A DNA stretch of 64,000 bases from Blasia pusilla (Eukaryota > Marchantiophyta > Marchantiopsida > Blasiales), in the NCBI GenBank assembly GCA_050084515.1, contig CM114272.1, positions 34,224,001-34,288,000 of the forward strand. The letters are read 5' to 3'. Below the pieces are notes generated by a model. That model did not search any database, had not been told where the DNA came from, and was given only the letters and a program-made list of their open reading frames with translations. The position numbers were made by a program, and so were the translations under genes. The first letter of the stretch is position 1. Every line of letters begins with the position of its first letter. Below are positions 22,393 through 34,424 of the stretch, piece after piece.

Positions 22393-23560
22393 AATGGCTC
22401 TGCAGATGGGCAAAGGATGCAGACCTATATGTCATTATCGATCGCCATGGAGCTCCCGGAGCTCAAAGAGGGGACCACCTTTCACCGGTCAGTATGCTCC
22501 CAACATAGGCTTCTATGAGGCCTAAAAATCCTGAAATCCGAGCGTGCAGGACTGGTTCCATCTCTCCCCAAGCAAACCAAGGTTGGGCAAAGGAACTCAC
22601 CGTGACCAAGAGGACACTAGAATTTGCTCGAGGCCATATTGAGATAAAGAGAGCATGAAGGCTGGATTTAGAGAGCATGCTCAAGGCTGGGATGTCTCTA
22701 GAGAGAGAAGCAAGTGATGAAGGTACCATATGAGAGGAGGGAGAGAGACATAGACCTCAAGATATAAAACCCTCTAATCTTTAAAACACGGAACAAGAGG
22801 TAGGGTAGCTTTGTTAGCTTCACTACCACCGGCGTGGGAGCTGTCACTATATCGGACGCGAATGGGCCCGTTTGCACGGCCCTGATTGAAGAGTTACAAT
22901 GATCATAGTCTGAGTGTACAAACAAAAAAATAGAACAATCAGGCTCAAAGACATCGATCAAACAAAAGCCTCGACATTAATCCACAAATTACAGACGAGA
23001 CGACAACCACGGACTGCGATCGCAAGGCCGGCTGCACAAGGGCCGCCACGTGCTTGTATTCGTTGAGGTGGAGAGGGCTTAGTTCGGACAGGCCACAAGT
23101 GGTCAAAAGCGGTTTAGGGCTTTTCCCGGTTGCAGTGGAGAGAATTTAATCTAATTCACACTTGGCGGTGTTGGAGAGAATGGGAAAGCGAAAGTCTGCA
23201 TCAGATGGGAATCCTTTGAATTCTAATTCGAAGGTCAAAGTGCTTGCTTGAGGTAAGAAAGGCGAGGCTTCAAGAATTCCATGCTCTACTATTGCAGAGC
23301 CACTAACGCGCTTACCATTGAGCAAGCCCAGAAATGCACACGTTCATGGGGAGGATCACAAGAAGGAGACTATGGAGAACCGAATTTCAATGAATGCACA
23401 TGTTCAGGGGAGGGAGTTCAAGGGGGAAGACACAGACAGCCTTCTACAACTTGCTTACATTGCAGCAAAAATCGATACGGAGGCTTCATCTCGCCATGAA
23501 GCTGAGCGGGCGGGCCGTGTTTTCAGAGAGACACAGCTCCCAAAGTCATGAGTTTGTGAA

Positions 23561-24420
23561 GTGTCGGCACAGAACACAGGGGTTGGGATTCCACGGGTTC
23601 CAGATGTCGCTGGAACTCCACATGTAGTTTCTACAGCAGCAAGAGTGTTAAGTAGAGGAGGCGACCTTCGTTGCCCAAAAGACAAGGATCATTCGCAAAC
23701 AGGGTCCCCAAATTTTGAGAAGACGACTAAAGCAGTGGTACAGGCGCATGGCGGTGGAGCTTCGTCCATGTCGGCGCAGAGTCCAAGCGAGAGTGTCGAC
23801 GCAGCTGAATCGGAACCGCATAAACGAAAGAGAGTGAGACTTAGCACCCTTCTCAAGGAACCGGATCTGGAGAGAGGCTCTCAATTCTCGCACCTGAAAA
23901 AGCGGATGGATGGTGGAAACACGGTTGCTTCGGATTATGAGAAGATGTTGAGCTTGGTTTCGGAGCACCAGAGGGAGATTGCTAAGATTCGAGCACATCA
24001 GAAAGGAAATACTGAGCGATTGAGGAAGGTTCTCACGAAGACTAAGATAGCCAAGCAGGAGCTAGAAGCAGAAGTTCAAGACATGAGGGTGCAGCTAGCC
24101 GAGGTCTCGAGAGAACGCCAAGCCTACCCAAAACATGAGGAAGACATCGCTCCAGATATTAAAGAGAATAGGCAACATGTGGATGAGTTATTGCAGAAGA
24201 TTACGAAAAAGACTGGAGAGAATGAAGAATATCGGCTGAAGGTGGCTGAGCTATTGAGGGAGATTGCAAAAAAGACAGCAGAGAATGAAGAGCACCGGCT
24301 GCAGGTGTCTGAGCTATCGAAGGAGATTACGAACAAGACTGCAGAGAATGAAGAGCACCAACTGCAGGTGTCTGAGCTATCAAGGAGATTACAAAAAAGA
24401 GTGTAGAGAATGAAGACCAA
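23561..24420 (+). pseudogene. Coiled-coil protein with 21-residue repeats, frameshifted
   Basis: The open frame runs 281 codons; its first ATG is at 23769. It has a basic patch (HKRKRVRLSTLLK, nuclear-localisation-like) and a long coiled coil rich in Glu, Lys and Leu. The C-terminal part is built from 63-bp (21-residue) repeats of the type KKTAENEEHRLQVSELSKEI. The fourth repeat has lost one base near 24381, which shifts the frame into a stop at 24404; in the other frame the repeat continues (SVENEDQLKKLEKEG). The family is unknown. Whether it is a host gene or a transposon cargo cannot be decided. Confidence 0.5.
24198..24420. repeat. 63-bp coding tandem repeats (3.5 units)
   Basis: The AGATT landmark recurs at 24198, 24261, 24324 and 24386: spacings 63, 63 and 62. 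The odd 62 marks a single-base deletion between the third and fourth units. Confidence 0.85.
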
Positions 24421-24751
24421 CTCAAGAAGCTAGAAAAAGAGGGTCCACATATGTACGTACTCAATAGCCAGCGATGGCTTATCGTGCTCCTCGTATAAGC
24501 TGACCAACACTGTGACCACAACCAAGAAGACGTCAACATTTGGGCAGGTACAAGATCTCCTCATGCCCCAAGAATGAGGAAAGAAACTCTATCCGCCTCA
24601 GGCAGGGCTTCAGAATTGTAGATAATTCTATGTTCTGTATCATGCACACTACTGTTGATCCGTCACTTTAGTGTTACAACGTGTTTCCATAGCACCAGAG
24701 ACATTTGGGTAACAGGGCAACTACATCCATGGTACTTGCGATTCTCCTCGG

Positions 24752-25067
24752 ATGAAACGCGACAGATTTTTGCCGGGAATACAAGAAAACGCGGAGATGG
24801 AACAGAAATGGAAAGAAGTGTCTGACAGCTTTTCTGAAAAATGCACAAGTATTCAGCAAAATGAAGAACTCACAAGGCAGAAATTCACCAATGGAGTTGA
24901 GTCGGATACTTCCACTCCAATCAAGCGTAACCCCACACCCTCCTTCTACTTTCACACACAAAGCCCTCCACAAAGCTCTCGAGAGAAATGAAGAGTCAGA
25001 GCGCGAAAGAGAGAGAGATTTCCCGCCTTTGGACGACGGCATGCTTGAACGAAGCCCGCAGGTTTAG
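24752..25067 (+). pseudogene. Possible downstream part of the coiled-coil gene
   Basis: The frame reads EMEQKWKEVSDSFSEKCTSI then QQNEELTRQK, again a coiled-coil-like composition, before becoming low-complexity Pro/Ser/Thr. It lies about 350 bp after the frameshifted coiled-coil ORF on the same strand and may be a later exon. Support is weak. Confidence 0.3.
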
Positions 25068-25339
25068 GCTTCTAAAACTTAGGGTTAACTTCATTTCCTC
25101 ACATTTCCTTCTTAAGATCTCCGGTTACAATATCTTCTCCTGACCCCTAAAAAATCAAAACTTAAAAGGAACACCCACACATCGTGAAAAAAATCGTAAA
25201 CCCTAAATTTGGTATAATATTTTTTTCTGCCCCTTACTTCCTTGAACAACTTCCATGTACAAACAGAGAATTAATTTTGCCCTATTTTTATTATAAGCGT
25301 TTCCTTATATTAAAAATACCCTTAAGTTCTTCCACAAAA

Positions 25340-26000
25340 TTTTATAAGTCTTCCGCGAAATCGAATTTAAAAACCCTATACTTTGTCGTACGTGATGAGT
25401 CTCTTCCGTGGAAGTGAGACCCCTGAGATTGAAGATTGTGGTTCGTGTTCGACGGTTTTCTGATGTGGATAGCTTGGAGTGCGGAAGATCTGTTGAAGAT
25501 CTGAGGCTTCAAGGCAACTCGTGGTAGCTTTGGGTGAGTGGGCATGAGAGGCTTCATAAAGAGAACATGCGCTCCATACAATGACTTGCTGGTTCTAATA
25601 TAGCCCTTCTCTAAGAGCTCACTTAATTACTTTTTCAACTCAACAAGCTCCTCTTGATGCAATCTGTATGGTGCCTTGGAAGGTGGTTGAGATCCAAGGA
25701 TGACCTCTATCTAATGCTCAACTACCCTATGCAATGGCAACTCGCCTGGAAGCTCATTCGTCAAGACATCACCAAACCCCTTGACTACTCTTTGTAGCAT
25801 TCTTGGGATTTCCCTCAAAGTCGCATCTTGGTCTCTGCACTTTTCACTTGTGCTGTCCTACACTTGTCTCATCAAGCAAAGGAACCCATCCTCCAACTCG
25901 GTCGAACTCCTCCTCGTAATGGCGTTCATCAACTCCTTTCTCACAGGCATCTTGTAAACCAATCTCACCTGCAACCGTTTGCCTTTCACTAAGACGCTCA
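25340..26000 (-). pseudogene. Ty3/gypsy reverse transcriptase, truncated and interrupted
   Basis: Read on the minus strand after the protease, degraded frames give PPSKAPYR-type, LHQEELVELKK-like and YGAHVLFMKP segments, the start of a Ty3/gypsy reverse transcriptase. In-frame stops are frequent. The catalytic YxDD region, RNase H and integrase are absent; the homology stops near 25340. Confidence 0.6.
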
Positions 26001-26013
26001 ACCTCAACGGCCT

Positions 26014-26376
26014 TCATCTCAACTCCACCTCATACACATCCAAGAATGTGTTCCCCAAGACTCCATCAATGCCATCCATCTCGCACACCATGAAATTCTC
26101 CTTCAACTCGAATACTGCGCATCCTATCGTCAAACCCAGCACCAACTCGGAAGTTCGATGAGACTTGCCTCCGGCAAAGCCTACTTGAATGGGCTTGTCC
26201 ACCTTAGAGGTTGAAAAACCCAACTCCTTCAAGATTCTCAAGCTTAGGAAGGAGTGTGAAGCACCTGTATCCACGAGCAATATCACATCGCGATCAGCAA
26301 TCTTGGATCTTAGGTACACCAAGTTGGGCGTCCTCTTGGTGACTTGAAGGGAGGACTCCAGACCTTCCGCCGACAA
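26014..26376 (-). CDS. Retroviral-type aspartic protease domain of the gypsy element
   Basis: The frame includes VILLVDTGASHSFLS (active-site DTG-A), and later CEMDGIDGVLGNTFLD (the hydrophobic-ILG-type flap/second motif). In Ty3/gypsy polyproteins this enzyme cuts Gag-Pol. The DTGA triad is intact here although neighbouring domains are broken. The N terminus overlaps the zinc-knuckle ORF in another frame. Confidence 0.75.
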   Translation of the reverse strand: MSAEGLESSLQVTKRTPNLVYLRSKIADRDVILLVDTGASHSFLSLRILKELGFSTSKVDKPIQVGFAGGKSHRTSELVLGLTIGCAVFELKENFMVCEMDGIDGVLGNTFLDVYEVELR

Positions 26377-26504
26377 GTTCTTAGCACCAACACAATCATA
26401 CTCCCATTAATAACCTTTGGTTTGGAGCATCCTTTTGCCATGTGCCCAGGTTTGCCATAGGTATAGCATACCACCTTACCGTTTCCCGACTTCGGATGTG
26501 GCAC
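26310..26504 (-). pseudogene. Gypsy nucleocapsid zinc knuckle, mutated
   Basis: The peptide CYTYGKPGHMAKGC follows the CCHC knuckle spacing C-x2-C-x4-H-x4-C, but the second Cys is Tyr. The knuckle binds genomic RNA during packaging, so the element would be defective even without the other mutations. Confidence 0.7.
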
Positions 26505-26582
26505 TCCCTTTGGCTTAGCATGGCGTTCATGTCATTTTGCCGTTGGGTTGAGAGACTCTCCTTGGTCCTATTCAACCCCACT

Positions 26583-27260
26583 CTAGACTCTCTTGGGTGC
26601 CCCTTTGTTTTTCAGACTTTTGGAAGAATTTTTTGTCTCAAAGGGCTTCGGTGTTTGGACCTCATCGTCCCCAATCCGCTCTGCCATCCTCAAAAGCTCC
26701 ACGTAGGTGTTTGGCAACTTTGGCATCTTGTACAAGGCGTTCTCTGCACCCGGTTTGAGTCCACGGATGAACATTGCTATTTGCATTGCCTCATCCATCT
26801 TAGGAATGGAGTTCAACTTCACGCTGAACTCCCTCACATAAGCGTTCAAGGGCCCAGTCTGCCGCAGTTGCATGAGCTCTACCCTATCGCGAATCTCTTG
26901 GTACTCTAGTGTGAATTGGTCACCAATCATTGTCTTGAACTCCTCCCAACTCAGAGGTGAACCACCGGCCAGATATTCTTCTAGCTGCATTTTCCACCTC
27001 TGTAGCGCATGATCTTTTAGAAAGGTGACCGCAATTTCCACCTTATCTTGCTCCACTGCCCTCTATGCCTCGAAGTAATATTCCATCTCTATAAGGAAAT
27101 CTTTCACCTTACGAGCGCACCCCACTCCAATGAATGGCGTGGGCACGTTCGCCTTGCAAATCTTTTTTCCAGAACTTGAAGCTTGGTCCGACTCGAGCTC
27201 TACAATCTGCTTGTTTTGCATGAAGACTTGCTCGGTCATCATCTTCATATAGTCCATCAT
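26583..27260 (-). pseudogene. Ty3/gypsy gag (capsid) gene, interrupted
   Basis: Two frames, 27260-27063 and 27056-26583, are separated by a stop after EMEYYFEA. The second reads VEIAVTFLKDHALQRWK, SWEEFKTMIGDQF, YVREFSVKLNSIPKMDE and FIRGLKPGAENAL, the classic retrotransposon gag signature (LxGxAxxWW, F...F...). Gag makes the virus-like particle core. A further N-terminal frame (27503-27261) is acidic/basic and may be the beginning of the polyprotein. Confidence 0.8.
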
Positions 27261-27591
27261 CTAGGCGTAGAAGACCCGTTCACTTGAGTTTGGAGCCGTT
27301 GGCTCCGTAGAAGGGTCTATGTTTGGGACACCCTCAGGTCTGGTGCTCGGCATCTCGGGAGTCAGCGTCTCGTCCACCGGTTCCCGATCTGGCATCGCTT
27401 TGTCTCGTGGTTTGCATCGTTTGACTCGGCGTTTCCGTGGTTCATCTTCCTCGGTTGCCATCTTCAAGCCGCCACACTCAGATCTCCTCATTGTTTCTTG
27501 CATCCTTCCTCAAGCATCTAGGCCTCGCCACTATCTTGGGTTTTCCTCAAGCATCCATTTGCTCCCACAACCCCAAGTTCTTGCTCACCAA

Positions 27592-27609
27592 GGATTAGCT
27601 CTAATACCA
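27592..27609 (-). other. Primer-binding site of the gypsy element
   Basis: Directly inside the LTR, the minus strand reads TGGTATTAGAGCTAATCC. The usual plant initiator-Met tRNA primer site is TGGTATCAGAGC, so this copy has one C-to-T change. The position fixes the element's orientation as minus and identifies the 27612-28617 repeat as its 5' LTR. Confidence 0.8.
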
Positions 27610-27611
27610 CA

Positions 27612-28617
27612 TGTCGTGCGCCTACTCTCCTTGAACGTCAATCTTAGTGTTGCAGAAGCTTACGTTTAGTAGGACCCGCTCTCATCGCCAACCTACACCC
27701 AAACGGACTCACGTTATTCTGGCTTTGGGTCAAGTGTCCTTCTAACCCACCGAGTCCTCAACTTGTCATCTCATCAAGCTCAACCTTCCTTCATTTTTAG
27801 GTTCTAAACATGGGCAAGTCTTCAAAGACTTGGGACACACTTTCTGGTTAGTCTAGGCATCTAAAATGGCATTTGCACGCCTAGCGGTCCCAACTATCCA
27901 ATAGACCTTGCATAAGCCCCAACTAAGACTCAAAAATATGAGTCGCAAGGTGGAATCCAATAGGGATCTCCGAAATCCTCTCTATTGGACTAGGTTCGGG
28001 TTTCGATTCCCAACGCCAAGCTCCTGATCCGTTCCGTGCCCTTGAGTTGCCCCACAGTGCCCCAAAGTGGGGTTCGAGTCCCAAACACTCTTGGAGACCT
28101 TCCCCCTTACTAGTACTTCTGGGAATCTCTGGGCCCCCCTACCTTTGGGAAAGACCACCCAAGCCCATCTTTTTGGCCCTCAATCCATCTCCTCTTATAG
28201 TCAGTTTTGGCCTAGATCTCAACCTTTGCGCAAGGGTTTTCCAAGATCTTTGGTGCGTTGGAACTGGCTTAGCATAAGCTTTCCAATGCTACCTTACTTG
28301 TCCCAAACTTATATTGGGACTAAAATTTATGGTCAAAATTACATTCGGAAACTCCCAAACACCGCCCGCGTCTCAAGTCCAGTTCTTACCCCCTTGGTTG
28401 CGTCTTATCCAAGACTTGACTCCTCTCAAGTCTGAGTTCCGTGTTTGGTTCTGGTTTCTTGGTTGTGACCATAAACGCATGAAACACTCAAAACACTCGC
28501 CTCGCTTGCGTCTCGCCCTTGTGTTTCCTTAACTCCAAAGCACAAACCATCTTAGCGTAAGCCTGCTAGAGTTTGGATGTTCCGCTTGGCACTTGTTTGG
28601 CCATGAGGGTCCCGACA
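27612..28617 (-). mobile_element. Gypsy 5' LTR, 1006 bp
   Basis: The plus strand begins TGTCGTGCGCCTACTCTCC and ends GGGTCCCGACA, i.e. TGTCG...CGACA termini. The same repeat occurs as solo LTRs at 46076-46975 and 59765-60677. Transcription of the gag gene to the left would start in this LTR. The matching 3' LTR is not found within the window, so the element is truncated on its left side. Confidence 0.85.
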
Positions 28618-28738
28618 TAGACAGACAATTTTGTATAAAAAATCCTCAATGTTATGCATACATCTGACTGTTTTATACTCCCATCGTCTAGAATACTTAT
28701 CTCACTTGACGTTTATTGATTACTTTTAGACATATCAG

Positions 28739-30477
28739 GTGTTGAAATTTCCTGCCTCATGTGCCGGAAAGTTTGTGGATATTGACTCTCTTGGAAACTT
28801 TGTGTATAATAGTAATAGGGAGGTACATTATACTGAATAACACCCATTGCATCAATGGGTTGAATTCTTTTACAACATTCTATTGTGTAAAATCACATTT
28901 AGAGGTGAATTTGAGATAATGTCCTCAACTTCTACTAGTTGGACGTATGTACATGAATGCATCCATAGAGGTATAATTACAGGTTTTGAAGATAGAGCAA
29001 CAATCTTGAAAAAACATGCATTGGAAATCATGTGGAATAGTCTCCTTACTGCCAAAGTTATTGCAAAAGTCAATGCAATCTTACAGCCACTCATTGACTA
29101 CAACATCTCTTCATTAGATTATACAACTCCCAATGAGCCATCTCTAGATACCATACGACCAAATGATGAGCTTGATGATATGCCATTAGATATTTCAAGC
29201 CTCACATGTAATCAATTATAGTTGTTTGGAGTCCTTAGGGACAAGACAAGTGGGCTTATCCACATCTCAAGTCCTCTTGGATGTGGGAAGACATTCTTCA
29301 TATTATTTATGACAAGATGCTGGTCCTCCCAACGTAGGACTTGTTTACTCACTACAACTACAGGGATTGTTGCCACTAGACCTCATAGTCAAGAAAAAAC
29401 ATTGCATTCAACTTTTGGCACTCTCATTAAAGGGGATGTATCTGCAATGCATATATGCAACGTCTTACCAATATGCCTAACTTAAATTTGCTCAAATAGT
29501 TTTGATTGACAAGTGTAGCATGCTCACAACCCGACTATTACAGATAGTTGCTATGAGATTAAATGAGGTATTCACTTTACCCTCATTTTGGCCTTTCTCA
29601 ACTAAGCTTGTTGTGTTTACAGGAGATCTATGTTAGTTGCCACCAGTTTGCAAACATCGTTGTGTTCCTTTCTATAGATTGTCATATTTCGTTCTTTGCA
29701 TTATTTGAAAGTGTCGAGACTCGAGAAGTACACCCTTACATCAACATATTGTCACAATAGTGATCCCATATACCTTAAGTTCCTAACAACAATAAGGCAG
29801 CGTCTACCATCACAATATAAGCTTGATACTATACTTGCAGACTCCTTTGTTGATGAGGATCAGGCCGTTGATTTCATCACCGATAACACTCACAAATCTG
29901 CCCTCTTAAGTTAGATGTTAATGTATTCAACCTAATTGCACTACGACGTTCCTTTAGGCAGGCTGATATTAGTCCTGTTAACATTCAATCTGATTGTCCG
30001 CCATATGAAAATTTTTAGACTTGGCTTGCATATTCTAATTTCCACAAAGTGCCACCAATTGCAATTGGTTGCAAGGTTTTACTGACTGCCAACATTGATC
30101 TTAAGTTGCAAGCTGCAAATGGCTATGGAGCAGTTGTAGAAGTTGTCACGTTTGAGGATGATGTACTTACGGAAATTATAGTCAAGACTATCTCAAGCCA
30201 ACAAGTGGTCAAAGTTAGAAGGACTAACTATGCAACATTGAGGTTTGGTGAAGATGGGAAGTTCCATAAGAGGAGTTTTCCTTTGAGTCTTGGATATGCT
30301 ATGAATGGACATAAAAGCCAGGGACTAACAGTGAGTGCAAAATGTCTTCTTGTCATTAAGTCTGCATTTCCACCTGGACTCATCTATGCTATGCTTTCCA
30401 GAGTCAAAACTAAGTCACAGTTACGAATGTTGGGCTCAATAAATCTTGAAGATCTGCATGTATTTGGGCACTTGTAA
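28739..30477 (+). pseudogene. PIF1-like SF1 DNA helicase, decayed
   Basis: Helicase motifs appear in order across three frames: SSPLGCGKTFF (Walker A, about 29270-29300), VLIDKCSMLTTRLLQ (Walker B, where the usual Glu of DE is Lys), KLVVFTGDLC then a stop where CQLPPV is expected, and in a 142-codon frame (30049-30477) IGCKVLLTANID...NGYGAVVEV, LGYAMNGHKSQGLT and LIYAMLSRVKTKSQLRMLG. PIF1-type helicases of this sort are carried by Helitron transposons. Multiple stops make it non-functional. No Rep/HUH nuclease domain or Helitron terminus was found. Confidence 0.7.
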
Positions 30478-30864
30478 AATGTATCGCTTGTAGTGTCTGT
30501 GCCTTCTTCTGATACTTGTTGTCATTTTAGAGCATCGCATCTCAAGATGGTTTATCTCGCCCTCGGGGAAGGAAGGCGGTTGAAGTTGTACAATCTTTTG
30601 CATAATCCCCAATGCATGCACCAACACCTACTCAAGAGACTCAGGGTTATGCCATGCAGACATGTATTCCAACATCACTGTTTCCAAATGTACAGGATTT
30701 TCAAGTTCCAACATACTCTCCCCAACACACTGCATGCATAGCTCAATGAGCTAATTGGATGTTAATGAAAAATAGTACGCACAATACACTTGAAGACATC
30801 ATACAAATATATTCCAATGAAATATACAACAAGCTTGATGTGAATATTTTATGTCATAAATAAT

Positions 30865-32270
30865 TTAAAGACTTAAGGTTCTCTTGTCGTTTAAGAATGC
30901 ATCTTGAGGATCTAATATCCAAACATCTCTCACTCCTTGCTTGTATTCCATTGTAACACAAGTAATTACCATATCGAATTCAATCCATTGTACATCATTG
31001 TTATCATAAGTGAAACGAATTGAGCTTTGATAACACTTTCTTATTTTTCTCCTCAACTTCTGAACTTTACCTATCCAAGCTTTGTAACTATATCCTCTGT
31101 CCATGCTATTTTTAGGGACTCCTTGAATCTTTTTTCCTCTCTGTCTAGATGTTGCAGCCCTCGAGGTAGAAGATTGCAAAGCTTCCTCTTTGAACAACAC
31201 AACACATGTACTACCAATATCTAATATACATGACGCTGCTGGTGTATCTGAAGGTTGTAAACAAACTTCAGGAATACTAAATATCAATGAACTTCTCACT
31301 CTTAATAGTCTATCTTTTGAAAGCATAGGATTTTCAACAAGTTGGCTCAGGGATCAAAATGTTATGAATCAAAATGTTGGTTCATAGTTTTCCCCTCATA
31401 TGTAACAATAGGATCAAACTTTCTAAAGTTTTCTTCTCCAACACTCTCGTGCATAACCTCATTCATAACATATCTTAACTCATGTCCAACTACATCAATA
31501 TCACCTAAACCATTATCTATAGTATTTTCATCACTTGGGAGAACTAAGGGAGGATTTGGTTTATTCCACAAATTTGACTCTACAAACGAGTGAACTAATG
31601 CAGCAGAATAATTCCAAATGTTTTCCCTTACACCATCACGATAACTTGCATGCTCGTTTTCCATAAGGGTGGTTTCATAATCAACTTTAGGATGCGGATA
31701 AAAAAACTGAAAATTCTTGGCAATTGCGCAACCAAGTTTTTTTCTCCACCTCCCAAGGTATCACCCGCCATATTCGATCTGTTTCCCTGCAAGATGAATG
31801 TGGACACATCTGCAACATAATACGCATGTTTCTTGCTTCTTGTAACCCTTCCTTCAAAGCCTCCCCAACAACTTCATTAGTCCCAACTAAGAAATAGTCT
31901 CCTAAATTTGCACATTCTTCATCAGTACTCAAAGGATGGAGGTCATGCCATATATATTTTTGCTTCCTATGTCGCCAAATCTTCAAAGCATCATGGCCAA
32001 ATTCATAAGTGGCAAGACTATTTAAACCAGCAGCAGAATCTAGTAATATTTGGAAATCATAGCTCCTTTCATGACCACTCATCTCGCCTACTTTGGAAAA
32101 AAAAGGTCACAACAATCTGAACCAACTAAATGCAATGGAACAGGCAACGTGGAAAATTTGTCTCTGAAAAGAAAAATTAGCAAAACAACATAATGACATA
32201 AAATTTGTATATCATGGAATGCTTTGAGGCTCAACATATTCTTCTCTGTAAATTCTAAGAAATTTCTTGC
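30865..32270 (-). pseudogene. Transposon copy B, C-terminal half
   Basis: This repeats the coding order of copy A: 32270-32090 (degraded, FHDI-, FRDKF-like and FFSKVGEMSGHERSYDF), 32082-31687 (LLDSAAGLNSLATYEFGHDA, ALKEGLQEARN), 31664-31362 (VVGHELRYVMNEVMHE) and 31326-30865 (FTYDNNDVQWIEFDMVITCV). The first half and the zinc fingers are missing. It abuts a copia gag on its right and a PIF1 relic on its left, so its ends were probably destroyed by later insertions. Protein identity to copy A is visibly moderate, so both are old. Confidence 0.65.
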
Positions 32271-32335
32271 TATAGATTGTTATTCTTGATAGTGTTGTTG
32301 CTCCATATAGTTTTGTTGTTCTAAGGCTCATGTTC

Positions 32336-33610
32336 TCATATCTTCCTTCTTCTAGAACCAAAATTTGCATAGTAACCCTCTATCCCACAGTAATTGCAAG
32401 ATCCAAGGATCCTCGATTGCTGACCTTGATCCCAACGGTTTCCACCATCACCACCTTGTGATCGTGTTTGGTAATGATTCCTAGTTGATTGAGAGATATT
32501 ATATTGCAAATAGTGCACTCCCTTGTAGACTAGACGAGCTACCGCTATCTACTAGGGGCATCTCTTCACTGATTAACAATGTGACTAACTCTTGAAAGGT
32601 TGGATATTTCTCTCTCACTCACATAGAGGTCTCAAAGGACTTGTAATCCTTTGGAAGGCCTTGAAGAGTGAACAAAATCTGATCATCCTCTTCTATCGTC
32701 ACTCCAATGCTATTCAACTGATCAACAATATGTATGATATTCAAAATATAATCATTGATGCTCTACGATCCTTTCCTCACTTCATTCAATTCTTGTTTCA
32801 ATTGAAGCTTTCCGGCCTTTGTAGATATCTAGAGTATCTTTTCCAATGCATCCTAAGCCCCCTTCGGAATATCAACATCTTGAATGTGTCATATCATTGG
32901 CGAATTGATTATTATTGAAATGTAGTGGATCACTTGCCTTGCGCGTTTGTTCCAAGCGCGAACATTCAAGTCTCTTGAGTGACCTTCTAGCTTGGCCAAA
33001 TCACCTGTGACAAGCTCTCATAGTTCTTGACCCATCAAAAATTATTCCATGCAAAACTTCCAAACATTGTAATTATGCTTATCTAGCTTCTCGCATGTGA
33101 TTGGTATTAAGGAATATTCCATAACGAACAATTTCACTCATAAAAATATAATTTCAGGCTCTCTAGTGCTCCAATTAAAGCATAGACCACTCCTTCATAG
33201 AAATTGCCTTGAAATTTTCCAAAATTGATCAATTGTTTGAAAGACCTAGTCGAAATTGGCATGTAGAGAGCAAACTTCACAAGTTTTTCTTCACTAGTTG
33301 CACTTTCCTACACTGAAATTGCTATTACAGGAGTTGAGAATGTCACAATCAAGCGATTTTGGATGCGTTGGAAAGCTCTCGATGAGGTCTACAAGAAGAT
33401 TAGAACCAGAATTTGGCATGGTTATAACCAATGTGGACCCAAATGGCTAAATCAAGCGGGAAAGCCCTAAAAATGCCCAAAGTTTTATCACCGTCAAAGC
33501 TCCACCTAAAATCTGCATCCATTAACCTCTGAACAAAATTTCCTTCTCCCAAACTGAAATTGTGTCTTCTCTTGCCTCTCTTCTCTCCTCAAACATCAAG
33601 AATTTCAAGT
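32336..33610 (-). pseudogene. Ty1/copia gag (UBN2-type), decayed
   Basis: Downstream of the copia LTR and PBS on the minus strand are fragments of a copia Gag: DDQILFTLQGLPKDYKS-like and YPTFQELVTLLISEE, then a zinc-knuckle remnant CNYCGIEGYYANF in which the His is Tyr and the last Cys is missing. Stops and frame changes are frequent. No protease, integrase or RT follows because transposon copy B begins at about 32270. Confidence 0.6.
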
Positions 33611-33636
33611 GATGTTCTCCTATTGCTTTGATACCA
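33611..33636 (-). other. Primer-binding site of the copia element
   Basis: Next to the LTR end the minus strand reads TGGTATCAAAGCAATAGG, close to the initiator-Met primer site TGGTATCAGAGC. Confidence 0.7.
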
Positions 33637-33968
33637 TGTAGAAAACTGCTAAAGAAGCATAATTGGTGGGAAACGATTCACACCCACACACCACCGTAGA
33701 GAATAAAATTTTGCAATGAGAGAATGAGTGGAAGTTGGTCCCCTTCTCAATTGTATAAGATATGTACCATACGTGTAGAATCTTAACCATAATCTCAAGT
33801 TAGACTAATTATGATTAACTAATCCTAGTTAAGATAATCGTGCTTAATTGACTAACCAAGATTAAGCTTCCCTACTTGGTATGAGTACCAAATATAGCAG
33901 TTCAGGTGTCTCACGAGCTTGACTCTAACTCAATCTTCAATACTTATGATAATAATTCTCTATTTACA
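33637..33968 (-). mobile_element. Copia 5' LTR, about 332 bp
   Basis: The minus strand begins TGTAAATAGAG and ends TTTTCTACA immediately before the PBS, i.e. TG...CA ends. Length is typical for a short copia LTR. No second copy is seen, so the outer boundary rests on the TGT/ACA ends only. Confidence 0.55.
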
Positions 33969-34061
33969 GCTTTTTTATTAGGTTGTTCCATTCGTTTGCG
34001 ATCTCCGTGTTTATATTTTATAACAGTGTGATGATTCGTATGCATGTGTCAAGATCTCTAG

Positions 34062-34298
34062 GTGCTAACTATTCATATGGAGGTATCTCCTATTCGCCCG
34101 TTGCGTAAGAAGAAGAGACGAAGTATGTCCAGATCTGCCCAATGTCATGGGCTATCTGTGAGAAAAGAGAAAGTGACGAAATCACTGAAATCTTTACAAA
34201 ACTTAGAGATGCAAAGTGGCCTAGTCCGTCCGTGCGCTCACAGAAGAGCTTCGATGGAACCTACATTGGGAGATAACTCGACATACGAGAATGCATGA
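34062..34298 (+). other. Short basic ORF, 78 aa, unassigned
   Basis: The frame carries RPLRKKKRRSMSRS, a nuclear-localisation-like basic run, but no domain. It lies directly outside the copia LTR. It may be a relic or chance ORF. Confidence 0.2.
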
Positions 34299-34384
34299 CC
34301 GTTGGGGCTCCCGACTATTTGACTACTCGGGAAAACTAGGGTTTTTATCTTTTTTTTTTCATTTCTATTAATAAAAAAAAAATT

Positions 34385-34424
34385 CATTTAGGGTTTAGGG
34401 TCAAGGTTTAGGATTTAGGGTTTA
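34385..34424. repeat. Interstitial TTTAGGG-like repeats
   Basis: Four imperfect TTTAGGG units occur (TTTAGGGTTTAGGG, GGTTTAGGATTTAGGG). This is the plant telomere repeat, here short and degenerate. Such runs are common in plant gene promoters and as breakage-repair scars. Confidence 0.7.

Noticed and set aside
34385-34424. True telomere or chromosome end
   Set aside because: Only a few degenerate TTTAGGG units, with ordinary sequence on both sides.
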